Source: Burkholderiales bacterium
GTDB taxonomy: Bacteria > Pseudomonadota > Gammaproteobacteria > Burkholderiales > Usitatibacteraceae
Direction: 5' to 3'
Length of the DNA: 33,506 bases
Assembly (NCBI GenBank): GCA_017853245.1
Contig: JAFMJY010000015.1
Location: 1-33,506, forward strand
The position numbers and the translations under genes are program-made. This document shows positions 7,623-14,540 of the stretch, one piece after another. The notes beneath the pieces were generated by a model, which saw only the letters and a list, made by a program, of their open reading frames with translations, had not been told where the DNA came from and made no database searches. The number at the start of each line of letters is the position of its first letter. The stretch's first letter is position 1.

Positions 7623-8588
7623 ATGACGACACGACAGGTTCTTGTTCTTGGCGGCACCGGCTTCGTGGGGCGTGCGGTATGCGCTCAGCTGGCAGCGCGC
7701 CAGGTCCGCATTCGCATCCTCTCGCGCGACGCCGCCAAGGCGCGCCCGCTCACGGTCCTGCCGGCGCTCGAGGCCATGCACGGCTCGCCACACGACGATG
7801 CGACGCTGCGACGCGCCATGGCGGGCGTCGATGCCGTCATCAACCTCGTCGGCATCCTGCACGAGCGAGGTCGCGACACGTTCGAGCGCGCTCACGTCGA
7901 CCTGCCCCGCCGAGTCGCGCAGCTTTGCCGCGAAGCCAACGTCACCCGGCTCGTGCACATGAGCGCGCTGAAGGCTGATACCGAAGGGCCCAGCGCGTAC
8001 CTGCGCTCGCGCGGACGGGGGGAGGCGGCAGCGCGGGCGGCCTTCGGGCACTCCGGCCTCACGATCCTGCGCCCCTCGGTGATCTTCGGGGCAGGCGACC
8101 GCTTCGTGAACCTGTTTGCAGCCATGGCGCAGTGGGCGCCCGTCATCCCGCTGGCAGGGGCGCACGCGCGTTTCCAGCCCGTCTGGGTCGAGGATGTCGC
8201 GCGCGCCCTGGTCGATTGCCTCGAGGGCGAGCGCACGCACGGCCAGGCCTACGAGCTCTGCGGGCCCGACGTGTACACGCTCGCCGAAATCGTGTTGTTC
8301 GCGGCCCGCACGCGCGGGCTGCGTCGAAGGGTGATCCCGCTGCCGGGGCCGGTTGCGGCCCTGCAGGCCTTCGTCATGGAAAGGCTGCCAGGCCCGTTGA
8401 TGACGCGCGACAACCTTCGCTCCATGTCGATCGACAACGTCTGCGAGTGCGGCTGGCCGGGCGTCTTCGCCTTCGCCCCCAGCGCTATGCAGTCGGTGGT
8501 GCCGTCCTACCTGTCCCCGGGCGTGCCAAGAGACCGCTACGCCGGGCGGCGCGACCCCTCGCTTCGACCTTCCAGGCGGCCGCGATGA
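7623..8588 (+). CDS. Atypical short-chain reductase, complex I NDUFA9-like family
   Basis: NAD(P)-binding protein of 321 residues with the Rossmann motif GGTGFVG at residues 10-16 and the extended-SDR pattern seen in the complex I NDUFA9 family: INLVGILHE, LVHMSALKAD, YLRSRGRGEAA and LRPSVIFGAGDRFVNLF. The serine-tyrosine-lysine triad is altered (Y-L-R-S-R where a YxxxK would be expected), as is usual for these atypical members, so a structural or NAD(P)-sensing role is more likely than catalysis. The ATG at 7623 has only a weak ribosome site. It ends in an ATGA overlap with cca (start 8585), implying translational coupling. Bacterial members outside the nuo operon have no settled function. 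Confidence 0.85.
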   Translation: MTTRQVLVLGGTGFVGRAVCAQLAARQVRIRILSRDAAKARPLTVLPALEAMHGSPHDDATLRRAMAGVDAVINLVGILHERGRDTFERAHVDLPRRVAQLCREANVTRLVHMSALKADTEGPSAYLRSRGRGEAAARAAFGHSGLTILRPSVIFGAGDRFVNLFAAMAQWAPVIPLAGAHARFQPVWVEDVARALVDCLEGERTHGQAYELCGPDVYTLAEIVLFAARTRGLRRRVIPLPGPVAALQAFVMERLPGPLMTRDNLRSMSIDNVCECGWPGVFAFAPSAMQSVVPSYLSPGVPRDRYAGRRDPSLRPSRRPR

Positions 8589-9688
8589 AGGTCTACGCCG
8601 TCGGCGGGTCGGTGCGCGACGAGCTGCTGGGAAAGCCGGTGACCGACCGCGACTGGGTCGTGGTCGGCGCCACGCCCGAGGAAATGGCGCGCCTGGGCTT
8701 TCGGCCGGTCGGTGCCGACTTCCCGGTGTTCCTGCACCCCGACACGCAGGAGGAATATGCCCTCGCGCGCACCGAGCGGAAGACCGCTCCGGGCTACCGG
8801 GGCTTCACGTTCCACGCCTCGCCAGATGTGACACTCGAGGAAGACCTTCGCCGGCGCGACCTCACCGTCAACGCCATGGCTCGCGCCGACGATGGCACGC
8901 TGATTGATCCCTTCGGCGGGGAATCGGACCTGCGCCAGGGCCTTCTCCGGCACGTGAGCGAAGCGTTTGCCGAGGACCCGGTGCGAATCCTTCGCGTGAG
9001 CCGCTTTGCCGCCCGCCTGGGATTTCGGATTGCCGACGACACGCTCGCGCTCATGCGGGGGATGGTCGATGCCGGCGAAGCGGACCATCTGGTGGCCGAG
9101 CGTGTCTGGCAGGAGGTGAGCCGCGGATTGCTGGAGCGCAATCCCTCGCGAATGCTCGCATCGTTGGATGCGTGTGGCGCACTGGCGAAAGTGCTGCCGG
9201 AACTCCTGTCGCCACCTGGGGCTGTTGGTTTGGCGCAGCGAGGCCACTGGCTCGATGCGGCCGCGAACGTTCATCTCGCCTTGCCCGAACGGTTCGCGCT
9301 GCTCACCCTGGGGCTGGCGGAGGGCGAGGCCCAGGCGTTGGCGGAACGCCTGCGGGCGCCCGCCGACTGCCGGGACATGGCCCTGCTTGCGGCCCGCGAA
9401 GCCACATCGGCAGGGCAGTTGGCCGAACTGGGGCCCGAGCGCTTGTTGGGGTTCCTGGAGCGATGTGATGCCTTTCGACGACCCGAGCGGGTGCACGGGC
9501 TCCTTCGGGCCCTGGCCTGCGCCTCCGGCACGACCGTGACCTCCGATGCTGCCAGGCAAGTGACGGCCGTGCTCACAGCGGCCAAGTCCGTGGACGCAGC
9601 CGCGATTGCAAGGTCCGAGCCTCGCGACATAGCGGGCGCGCTTCACGCTGCTCGGGTCAAGGCGATTGCCGCACTCGGCAAGCCCTGA
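8585..9688 (+). CDS. cca: tRNA CCA-adding enzyme (bacterial cca type) with degenerate HD region
   Basis: Adds or repairs the 3' CCA end of tRNA. The protein has 367 residues. The nucleotidyltransferase head is intact: GGSVRDELLG at 7-16, catalytic aspartates D21 and D23 in TDRDWVVVG, ALARTERK, and the RRRDLTVNAMA / LIDPFGG segment, followed by DPVRILRVSRFAARLGF of the neck. In E. coli the C-terminal part is an HD phosphohydrolase; here the matching stretch reads ERFALLTLGLAEG (residues 235-247), with leucine and glycine at the expected H-D pair and the nearby histidine cluster missing. So CCA synthesis should be retained while phosphatase activity is probably lost. The ATG at 8585 overlaps the end of the upstream gene. 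Transcription meets a hairpin at 9698-9717. Confidence 0.93.
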   Translation: MKVYAVGGSVRDELLGKPVTDRDWVVVGATPEEMARLGFRPVGADFPVFLHPDTQEEYALARTERKTAPGYRGFTFHASPDVTLEEDLRRRDLTVNAMARADDGTLIDPFGGESDLRQGLLRHVSEAFAEDPVRILRVSRFAARLGFRIADDTLALMRGMVDAGEADHLVAERVWQEVSRGLLERNPSRMLASLDACGALAKVLPELLSPPGAVGLAQRGHWLDAAANVHLALPERFALLTLGLAEGEAQALAERLRAPADCRDMALLAAREATSAGQLAELGPERLLGFLERCDAFRRPERVHGLLRALACASGTTVTSDAARQVTAVLTAAKSVDAAAIARSEPRDIAGALHAARVKAIAALGKP

Positions 9689-9697
9689 AATGCAAAA

Positions 9698-9720
9698 CCC
9701 CCGGCCGAGGCCGGGGGCTT
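9698..9720. terminator. Hairpin terminator between convergent cca and phasin genes
   Basis: Perfect 8-bp stem: CCCCCGGC at 9698-9705 and GCCGGGGG at 9710-9717, loop CGAG. In the minus-strand RNA it is followed by UUUUGCAUUU, so it is a good intrinsic terminator for the phasin gene. In the plus direction the downstream U run is short (CUUACUG), so it should be weaker for cca. It starts 9 bases after the cca stop codon. Confidence 0.8.
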
Positions 9721-9737
9721 ACTGATCGTGGGCAGCG

Positions 9738-9756
9738 CGCGCCCGCGAAGGGCGCG
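9738..9756. repeat. Second hairpin in the cca/phasin convergent gap
   Basis: Perfect 7-bp inverted repeat, CGCGCCC at 9738-9744 and GGGCGCG at 9750-9756, with a 5-base loop. It lies 5 bases beyond the phasin stop codon (9762-9764) and 21 bases from the terminator hairpin. There is no T-tract on either side. It may act with the first hairpin to block read-through or to protect the phasin mRNA 3' end. Confidence 0.5.
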
Positions 9757-9761
9757 AGTGC

Positions 9762-10331
9762 TTAGCGGCGCTTGGCGCCCTTGCGCGGGGCCGCCTTGGG
9801 CGAGGCAGTCTTGGTCGCCGCCTGAACCGTGGCGACGTTCTGCTCGACAGCCTTCTCGACCGTGTCGAAGAGCTGCTTGTTCATGGCCGCCAGGTTCGCG
9901 TAGGCGTTCTGGGCCGCCGCAAAGGCCGACTTCATGTTGGCAACCACTTGCTCCGAGCCTGACGGGGCGAACTTGAAGGCCTCTTCCATCGAGGCGACGG
10001 CGCTGGTGTTCAGCTCCGCGGCTTGGGCTTCCATGACCTTCTTCAGCTCGGCTTGGGTGGCGGCAGCGGCTTCGTACATCGTGCGGGATACGGCGTAGGC
10101 GCGCTTCATGGCCGGCTCGAGGGCTGCGGAGTTGAGCGCGATGACCTGCTGGGGATCCTTGGCGGACACCAGGGCTGCGGCGTGGCGGGTGGCCTGCTCG
10201 ACGGACTCGCGGGCGGCGCCCAGGCTGATTTCAGCGAACTTCTCGACGTTCTCGAGGGAGAGTTGGGCAAGCTGCGCCAACTGGTGCACCGCGGCTTCGT
10301 TGGCGGCGCTGAACTGGTCGACTTTGATCAT
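9762..10331 (-). CDS. phaP: Phasin family protein (polyhydroxyalkanoate granule surface protein)
   Basis: Phasins coat intracellular polyhydroxyalkanoate granules. This 189-residue protein is highly helical and alanine-rich, with the typical start MIKVDQFSAANEAAVHQLAQ and the family stretch ENVEKFAEISLGAARES. Amphipathic repeats such as VIALNSAALEPAMKRAYAVS and ANMKSAFAAAQNAYANLAAM continue to about residue 165. The C-terminal end is a short lysine/arginine/proline/alanine tail (SPKAAPRKGAKRR), unlike the acidic remainder. The ATG at 10329-10331 has a GAAGGA ribosome site. It is a single-gene unit: own near-consensus promoter upstream, terminator downstream. No PHA synthase or depolymerase lies in the window. 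The family assignment is firm; the paralogue number and symbol are generic. Confidence 0.92.
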   Translation of the reverse strand: MIKVDQFSAANEAAVHQLAQLAQLSLENVEKFAEISLGAARESVEQATRHAAALVSAKDPQQVIALNSAALEPAMKRAYAVSRTMYEAAAATQAELKKVMEAQAAELNTSAVASMEEAFKFAPSGSEQVVANMKSAFAAAQNAYANLAAMNKQLFDTVEKAVEQNVATVQAATKTASPKAAPRKGAKRR

Positions 10332-10400
10332 GGCGTTTCCTTCAGTAAATAAGGGGGTGGGAGAGCGGGGGAAGCGGAATTGCTGCGCTGCACAAACCGA

Positions 10401-10442
10401 ATTTTAGGCCTTGCAAGGGCTATGTCAAGAGGCTTTGCAAAG
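10401..10442 (-). promoter_or_regulatory. Phasin promoter with two TTGCAA dyads (candidate PhaR operators)
   Basis: On the minus strand TTGACA (10428-10423) and TAAAAT (10406-10401) are separated by 16 bases, a near-consensus sigma-70 promoter starting transcription near 10394, about 60 bases before the phasin ATG. Two perfect 10-bp dyads lie on it: CCTTGCAAGG at 10409-10418 inside the spacer and CTTTGCAAAG at 10433-10442 just upstream of the -35, centres 24 bases apart. A T/A run follows upstream. Known PhaR repressors bind TGC/GCA-type repeats in front of phasin genes, so these are good operator candidates; that link is inferred. Confidence 0.75.
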
Positions 10443-10497
10443 TTTTTTTGCGCCGCACCATGCCCCTCCGCCCCCCCCATGGCCCGTCCCGGATATG

Positions 10498-10523
10498 AAA
10501 AAAGCCCCTTTCGGGGCTTTTTT
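10498..10523. terminator. Strong bidirectional intrinsic terminator after the TAXI gene
   Basis: Stem GCCCC (10504-10508) with GGGGC (10513-10517) and loop TTTC, flanked by six A at 10498-10503 and six T at 10518-10523. Read on either strand it is a hairpin followed by U6. It lies 47 bases past the end of the minus-strand TAXI gene (10570), so it ends the pnt-TAXI transcript and keeps it out of the phasin promoter at 10401-10442. Confidence 0.92.
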
Positions 10524-10569
10524 CGGGGGCCTCCCCTGCCGGGGCACCCCTCAGCCCGCTGGTCGAGGC

Positions 10570-11541
10570 TCAGTTGGCCTTGAGCCCCCGCTCCCGGAAG
10601 TACTTGAGCGCCCCGGGGTGAAAGGGGATCGGCGAGCCACCCGTGAGCTGATTGCCCAGCTCCAGAAAGGCTGCGTCGCGGTGCACCTTGACCAGCTCGT
10701 CCTTCTTCTCAAACAGGGTCTTGGTGACCTGGTAGACGAGGTTCTCGTCCGCGCTCTCCGGCACCACCAGCAGGTTCCAGACGTCCACGTTGGTCGTGTC
10801 CGTAGCCTGGCCGGGATAAGCGTTGCCGAGGATCTTGTTCTGGACGTAGATCGGCCCGTACTTCTTGCGCAAGGCCTCCGCGCCGGCGCCGTGGTCAAGG
10901 AGCTTCACTTTCCTGCCGGGGGTGGCCGCCAGGTCCGTGATCCCCGGGGTCGGGACTCCGCCCACCCACGTCAGGGCATCGACCTTGCCGTCCTTGAGGG
11001 CATTGACCGACTCGGCCAGGGACAGGCGCTCCCGGGTTACGTCCTTGTTGGGGTCCAGCCCGAAGGACTCCAGCAGGCGCATGGACATCACCTCGGTGCC
11101 GGATGCCGGCGCTCCGGTGGCCACGCGCTTGCCCTTGAGGTCGGCCATCTTCTCGATGCCCTTGCCCTCGAGCGTCACGACCTGCATCCGGTTCGGGTAG
11201 AACACGACGAGCGCCCGGACTGGCACTTTCTTGCCCGAGAACTTGTCCAGGCCGTTGAAGGCGTCCCACGCGGCGTCGGCCATGGTGAAGCCGATGTCCG
11301 ACTTGCCGCCCCCGATGAGCTGCAGGTTGGCGATCGAGCCCGCTGTCACTTCGGCCGTGGCATCCACCCCCGGAACGTACTTGGACAGCACCTGTGCGAG
11401 GCCGCCGCCCAGCGGGTAGTACACGCCTGCCGTGCCGCCCGTGCCGATGGAGAGGCGGGTTGTCTTCTTCTCCTGGGCCGCTGCGGAGCCCATGCCCATC
11501 GCCACGGCGAGCGCCGCGGCCATTGCGATCAGTCTCTTCAT
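10570..11541 (-). CDS. TAXI-family TRAP transporter solute-binding protein (orphan)
   Basis: Periplasmic binding protein of 323 residues. The signal peptide is MKRLIAMAAALAVAMGMGSAAAQ, cut after about residue 22. The TAXI pattern is clear: LSIGTGGTAGVYYPLGGGLA near residues 31-50, VTAGSIANLQLIGGGKSDIGF, LKGKRVATGAPASGTE, and a C-terminal PFHPGALKYFRERG. TAXI proteins normally feed a fused TRAP permease, but no TRAP permease gene is found anywhere in the window. The ATG at 11539-11541 follows GAGGAAA. It lies 56 bases after pntB on the same strand with no terminator seen between, and is followed by a strong terminator, so it probably ends the pnt operon transcript. Ligand unknown; related proteins have been linked to glutamate or other carboxylates. 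Confidence 0.92.
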   Translation of the reverse strand: MKRLIAMAAALAVAMGMGSAAAQEKKTTRLSIGTGGTAGVYYPLGGGLAQVLSKYVPGVDATAEVTAGSIANLQLIGGGKSDIGFTMADAAWDAFNGLDKFSGKKVPVRALVVFYPNRMQVVTLEGKGIEKMADLKGKRVATGAPASGTEVMSMRLLESFGLDPNKDVTRERLSLAESVNALKDGKVDALTWVGGVPTPGITDLAATPGRKVKLLDHGAGAEALRKKYGPIYVQNKILGNAYPGQATDTTNVDVWNLLVVPESADENLVYQVTKTLFEKKDELVKVHRDAAFLELGNQLTGGSPIPFHPGALKYFRERGLKAN

Positions 11542-11597
11542 GGTCGGTTTCCTCTCGTTTCGTTGTTGATAGGGATGAGGCTGCGCCCCTGACTCTG

Positions 11598-13040
11598 TCA
11601 GTCGCCCAGGGCCTTGAGTTCCTGCACCAGCTTGGCCACGGCTTCCTGGCCGCCGCCGTAGTACATGCGGGTGTTGTCCTGGTAGAAGAGCAGGTTCTCG
11701 ATGCCCGAGAAGCCCGCGCCCTTGCCCCGCTTGTTGACGATGACGTGCTTGGCGTAGTCGGCATTGAGGATGGGCATGCCGTAGATCGGCGAGCTCTGGT
11801 CCGTCCGGGCGGCGGGGTTCACGACGTCATTGGCGCCGATCACGAAGGCCACGTCGGTCGTCGCGAACTCCTCGTTGATTTCCTCGATGTCGAAGATGAT
11901 GTCGTAGGGCACCCCAGCCTCGGCCAGCAGCACGTTCATGTGGCCGGGCATGCGGCCCGCAACCGGGTGGATCGCGAACTTCACCTCGACGCCGCGATCC
12001 TTGAGCACCTTGGTGAGCTCCCAGACCTTGTGCTGCGCCTGCGCCACCGCCATGCCGTAGCCCGGGATGATGACCACCTTCTGGGCGTAGGCCATCAGGG
12101 CGGCGACGTCGCCCGCCTCGATGGGCTTTTGGGTGCCCTCCACCTTTTGCGCTGGCCCCCCGGTGCCGGTGGGCGGCGTGAGCAGCTTGGCGATCGGGCG
12201 GTTCATCGCCTTCGCCATCAGCTGCGTGAGCAGCGTGCCGGCAGAACCCACGACGATTCCGGCAACGATCATCGCGGAGTTGTTGAGCACGAAGCCCTCG
12301 AAGCCCACTGCGAGGCCCGTGAAGGCGTTGTACAGGGAGATGATCACCGGCATGTCGGCGCCGCCGATGGGCAGGGTCATCAGCACCCCGAAGAGGAGCG
12401 CGCAGACGAAGAACGCGATGACCAGGCCCGTGCTGCCCGCCGGCTCCATCACGATGTAGATGCCCAGAATCACCGACGCTGCGAGAAGGCCAAAGCTGAT
12501 GAAGTGATGGCCCGGCAGCGAGTAGACCTTGTCCATGATGCCCTGGAGCTTCGCGTAGGCGATGGCGCTACCGGAGAAGGACACCGCGCCGATCAGCGCG
12601 CCCGCAACCGCCAGCGCATTGACGAAAGCGCCGTGGTCATGGGGCGAGGTGCCCGCGGGCGTGCCCGGCAGGATCGCGGCCACCTTGAGCAACTCGATCG
12701 CGGCAATGGCCGCGGCGGCGCCCCCGCCCATGCCGTTGTAGATGGCGATCATCTGTGGCATGTCGGTCATGGCTACGCGCTTGCCCGACACCCACGCGAT
12801 GCCGCCACCCACTGCGATCCCCGCGACCATCAGGCCGTAGACCAGCGGCAGGTTTGCCGCCTTGAGGATCTCGGGGTGCGCGAAGGTCGCGACCGTCGCG
12901 ATGAGCATGCCCCACCCGGCAGTGACAATGCCCCCTTGGGCCGTCACCGGCGAGCTCATGCGCTTGAGGCCCATGATGAAGAGGAACGCGGCAAGAAAGT
13001 ACGTCGCGTTAACGGCGTTCATGAGGAATGCCTGGCTCAT
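11598..13040 (-). CDS. pntB: NAD(P) transhydrogenase, beta subunit
   Basis: Membrane and NADP(H)-binding subunit (480 residues, normal length) of proton-translocating transhydrogenase, which drives hydride transfer between NADH and NADP+ with the proton gradient. The N-terminal half has about eight or nine membrane helices. The C-terminal domain III carries the NADP-binding fingerprint VIIPGYGMAVAQAQHKV, then HPVAGRMPGHMNVLLAEAGV, VAFVIGANDVVNPAA and VIVNKRGKGAGFSGIENLLF, all strongly conserved. The ATG at 13038-13040 forms an ATGA overlap with the end of pntAB, giving translational coupling. It is the third gene of pntAA-pntAB-pntB. Confidence 0.97.
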   Translation of the reverse strand: MSQAFLMNAVNATYFLAAFLFIMGLKRMSSPVTAQGGIVTAGWGMLIATVATFAHPEILKAANLPLVYGLMVAGIAVGGGIAWVSGKRVAMTDMPQMIAIYNGMGGGAAAAIAAIELLKVAAILPGTPAGTSPHDHGAFVNALAVAGALIGAVSFSGSAIAYAKLQGIMDKVYSLPGHHFISFGLLAASVILGIYIVMEPAGSTGLVIAFFVCALLFGVLMTLPIGGADMPVIISLYNAFTGLAVGFEGFVLNNSAMIVAGIVVGSAGTLLTQLMAKAMNRPIAKLLTPPTGTGGPAQKVEGTQKPIEAGDVAALMAYAQKVVIIPGYGMAVAQAQHKVWELTKVLKDRGVEVKFAIHPVAGRMPGHMNVLLAEAGVPYDIIFDIEEINEEFATTDVAFVIGANDVVNPAARTDQSSPIYGMPILNADYAKHVIVNKRGKGAGFSGIENLLFYQDNTRMYYGGGQEAVAKLVQELKALGD

Positions 13041-13333
13041 TTCGCGCCCTCCGCCGGCTTCGATTTCTTGAACATGCCGAGCATGCGCTCCGTCACCACG
13101 TAGCCCCCCACCGCGTTCATGGCGGCCAGAGCAACGGCAAAAAATCCGATGGCGAGCTCAAGCCCGGTCGTGGCCTTGCCAAGCGCCACCATGGCGCCCA
13201 CCAGCACGATGCCGTGCACGAAGTTGGAGCCGGACATGAGCGGGGTGTGCAGGATCACCGGCACGCGCGCGATAACCTCGTAGCCCGTGAAGGCGGCCAG
13301 GAGGAAAACGTAAAGCGGGTTGAAGTCGATCAT
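13037..13333 (-). CDS. pntAB: NAD(P) transhydrogenase, alpha-2 (membrane) subunit
   Basis: Small membrane subunit of 98 residues that corresponds to the C-terminal membrane part of one-piece PntA proteins. Three to four hydrophobic segments are visible, with FLLAAFTGYEVIARVPVILH followed by TPLMSGSNFVHGIVLVGAM, the conserved part of this domain. I chose the ATG at 13331-13333 (MIDFNPLYVF), the usual family start; the longer frame to 13375 would run into the end of pntAA. It starts 10 bases after the pntAA stop and overlaps pntB by 4 bases. Confidence 0.95.
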   Translation of the reverse strand: MIDFNPLYVFLLAAFTGYEVIARVPVILHTPLMSGSNFVHGIVLVGAMVALGKATTGLELAIGFFAVALAAMNAVGGYVVTERMLGMFKKSKPAEGAK

Positions 13334-13343
13334 CGCCTGGCTC

Positions 13344-14468
13344 CTAGAGTCCGAGTGCCTGCTTGGACGGCGCATGCATCACCTCGCCATCCTTGGTGTA
13401 GACGCAGCCCTTGATCACCTCGTCGGCAAAGTCGAGCGTGAGAACGCCGTCCTTCACGAAGGGCGAGACAAGGTTGAACAGGTTCTTGGCGTACATCTCG
13501 GAGGCGTGCACCGGCATGGTCGAGGCAACGTTGAGCGGCCCGTGTATCGTCACCCCGCCCTTGGCCACGGTCTTGCCGGGCTCCGTGAGCTCGCAGTTAC
13601 CGCCCGTCTCCGCCGCCAGGTCGACGATCACCGAGCCGGGGCGCATCGACTGCGCCATGGCGGCGGTGACGATTTTCGGCGCTGGCCGGCCCGGAATGGC
13701 GGCCGTCGAGATCACCACATCGGACTCCGAGACCACCTTGGCGAGCGCCTCGGCCTGCAGGCGCTTCTCTTCCTCGGTGAGCTCGCGCGCGTAGCCGCCG
13801 GAGCCCTCTGCCCCTTGCACCGCCATGACGAACTTGGCGCCCAGGGACTCGATCTGCTCCTTCACGGCCGAGCGCACGTCGTAGGCGGAAACCAGCGCGC
13901 CGAGGCGGCGAGCGGTGGCGATCGCCTGGAGTCCTGCAACGCCAGCGCCGATGACGAGCACCTTGGCGGGACGGAGCGTGCCCGCGGCATACGTCAGCAT
14001 GGGGAAGAACTTCGGGCACAACTGCGCCGCCATGAGCGTCACCTGGTAGCCCGCGATCGCCGCCTGCGATGACAGGGCGTCCATGCTCTGGGCGCGGGTG
14101 ATGCGGGGAATCAGCTCCACCGACAACGAGGTGATTTTCTTGTCGAGGAGCTTGCGCACGCGCTCGGGGTTCTTCCCGGGCTGCATGAAGGCCACCAGCG
14201 TCGCGCCAGGCTTCATCGCATCGATTTCGGCGTCGGTCGGCGCCTGGACCTTGAGCACCAGATCCGCCTTGCCGATCAGCGCAGCGCCGGAGCCCTCGAT
14301 CGAAACCGTGCCCAGCTCCGCGTCGCGAAAGCCGGCCACGTCGCCGAGCCCGGACTCCACCGCGACGGTGGCGCCCAACTTCGCCCATTTCTTCGCGACC
14401 TCGGGGTTCACGGCGACGCGCCGTTCCCCCGGCAAGCTCTCTTTTGGAATCCCGATGAGGACCGGCAT
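13344..14468 (-). CDS. pntAA: NAD(P) transhydrogenase, alpha-1 (NAD-binding) subunit
   Basis: Soluble NAD(H)-binding subunit (374 residues) of the three-gene form of transhydrogenase. It begins MPVLIGIPKESLPGERRVAVNPE, the standard start of the alanine dehydrogenase/PntA family. It carries the Rossmann fingerprint VLVIGAGVAGLQAIATARRLGA near residues 170-191, the mobile-loop region, and VISTAAIPGRPAPKIVTAAM followed by RPGSVIVDLAAETGGN. The ATG at 14466-14468 has a GGGGAG ribosome site; the frame extends to 14525 without protein-like sequence. A TAAAAT on the minus strand at 14512-14507 could be a -10 element about 40 bases upstream, although the MidA-type gene ends only 72 bases away on the same strand and may read through. 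Confidence 0.96.
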   Translation of the reverse strand: MPVLIGIPKESLPGERRVAVNPEVAKKWAKLGATVAVESGLGDVAGFRDAELGTVSIEGSGAALIGKADLVLKVQAPTDAEIDAMKPGATLVAFMQPGKNPERVRKLLDKKITSLSVELIPRITRAQSMDALSSQAAIAGYQVTLMAAQLCPKFFPMLTYAAGTLRPAKVLVIGAGVAGLQAIATARRLGALVSAYDVRSAVKEQIESLGAKFVMAVQGAEGSGGYARELTEEEKRLQAEALAKVVSESDVVISTAAIPGRPAPKIVTAAMAQSMRPGSVIVDLAAETGGNCELTEPGKTVAKGGVTIHGPLNVASTMPVHASEMYAKNLFNLVSPFVKDGVLTLDFADEVIKGCVYTKDGEVMHAPSKQALGL

Positions 14469-14506
14469 GTCCACTCCCCTTGCTGAACGCTGGACGAAAG
14501 GGCCGG

Positions 14507-14512
14507 ATTTTA
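14507..14512 (-). promoter_or_regulatory. Candidate -10 element for the pnt operon
   Basis: TAAAAT on the minus strand in the 72-base gap between the MidA-type methyltransferase gene and pntAA. It would start transcription near 14500, leaving a leader of about 32 bases. No convincing -35 hexamer is visible at 16-18 bases, so this is a weak call made on the AT-rich hexamer and its position alone. Confidence 0.35.
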
Positions 14513-14540
14513 GCCCAACGCGCACCCAGGCGCGGCACCT

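Noticed and set aside
10472-10479. Run of C bases as a possible phase-variation tract
   Set aside because: It is outside any gene, upstream of the phasin promoter and past the TAXI terminator, so slippage there would not shift a reading frame.
11394-13103. Plus-strand open frame (569 codons) opposite pntB and the TAXI gene start
   Set aside because: Antisense to pntB, whose NADP-binding motifs are unmistakable; no protein-like features in the shadow frame.
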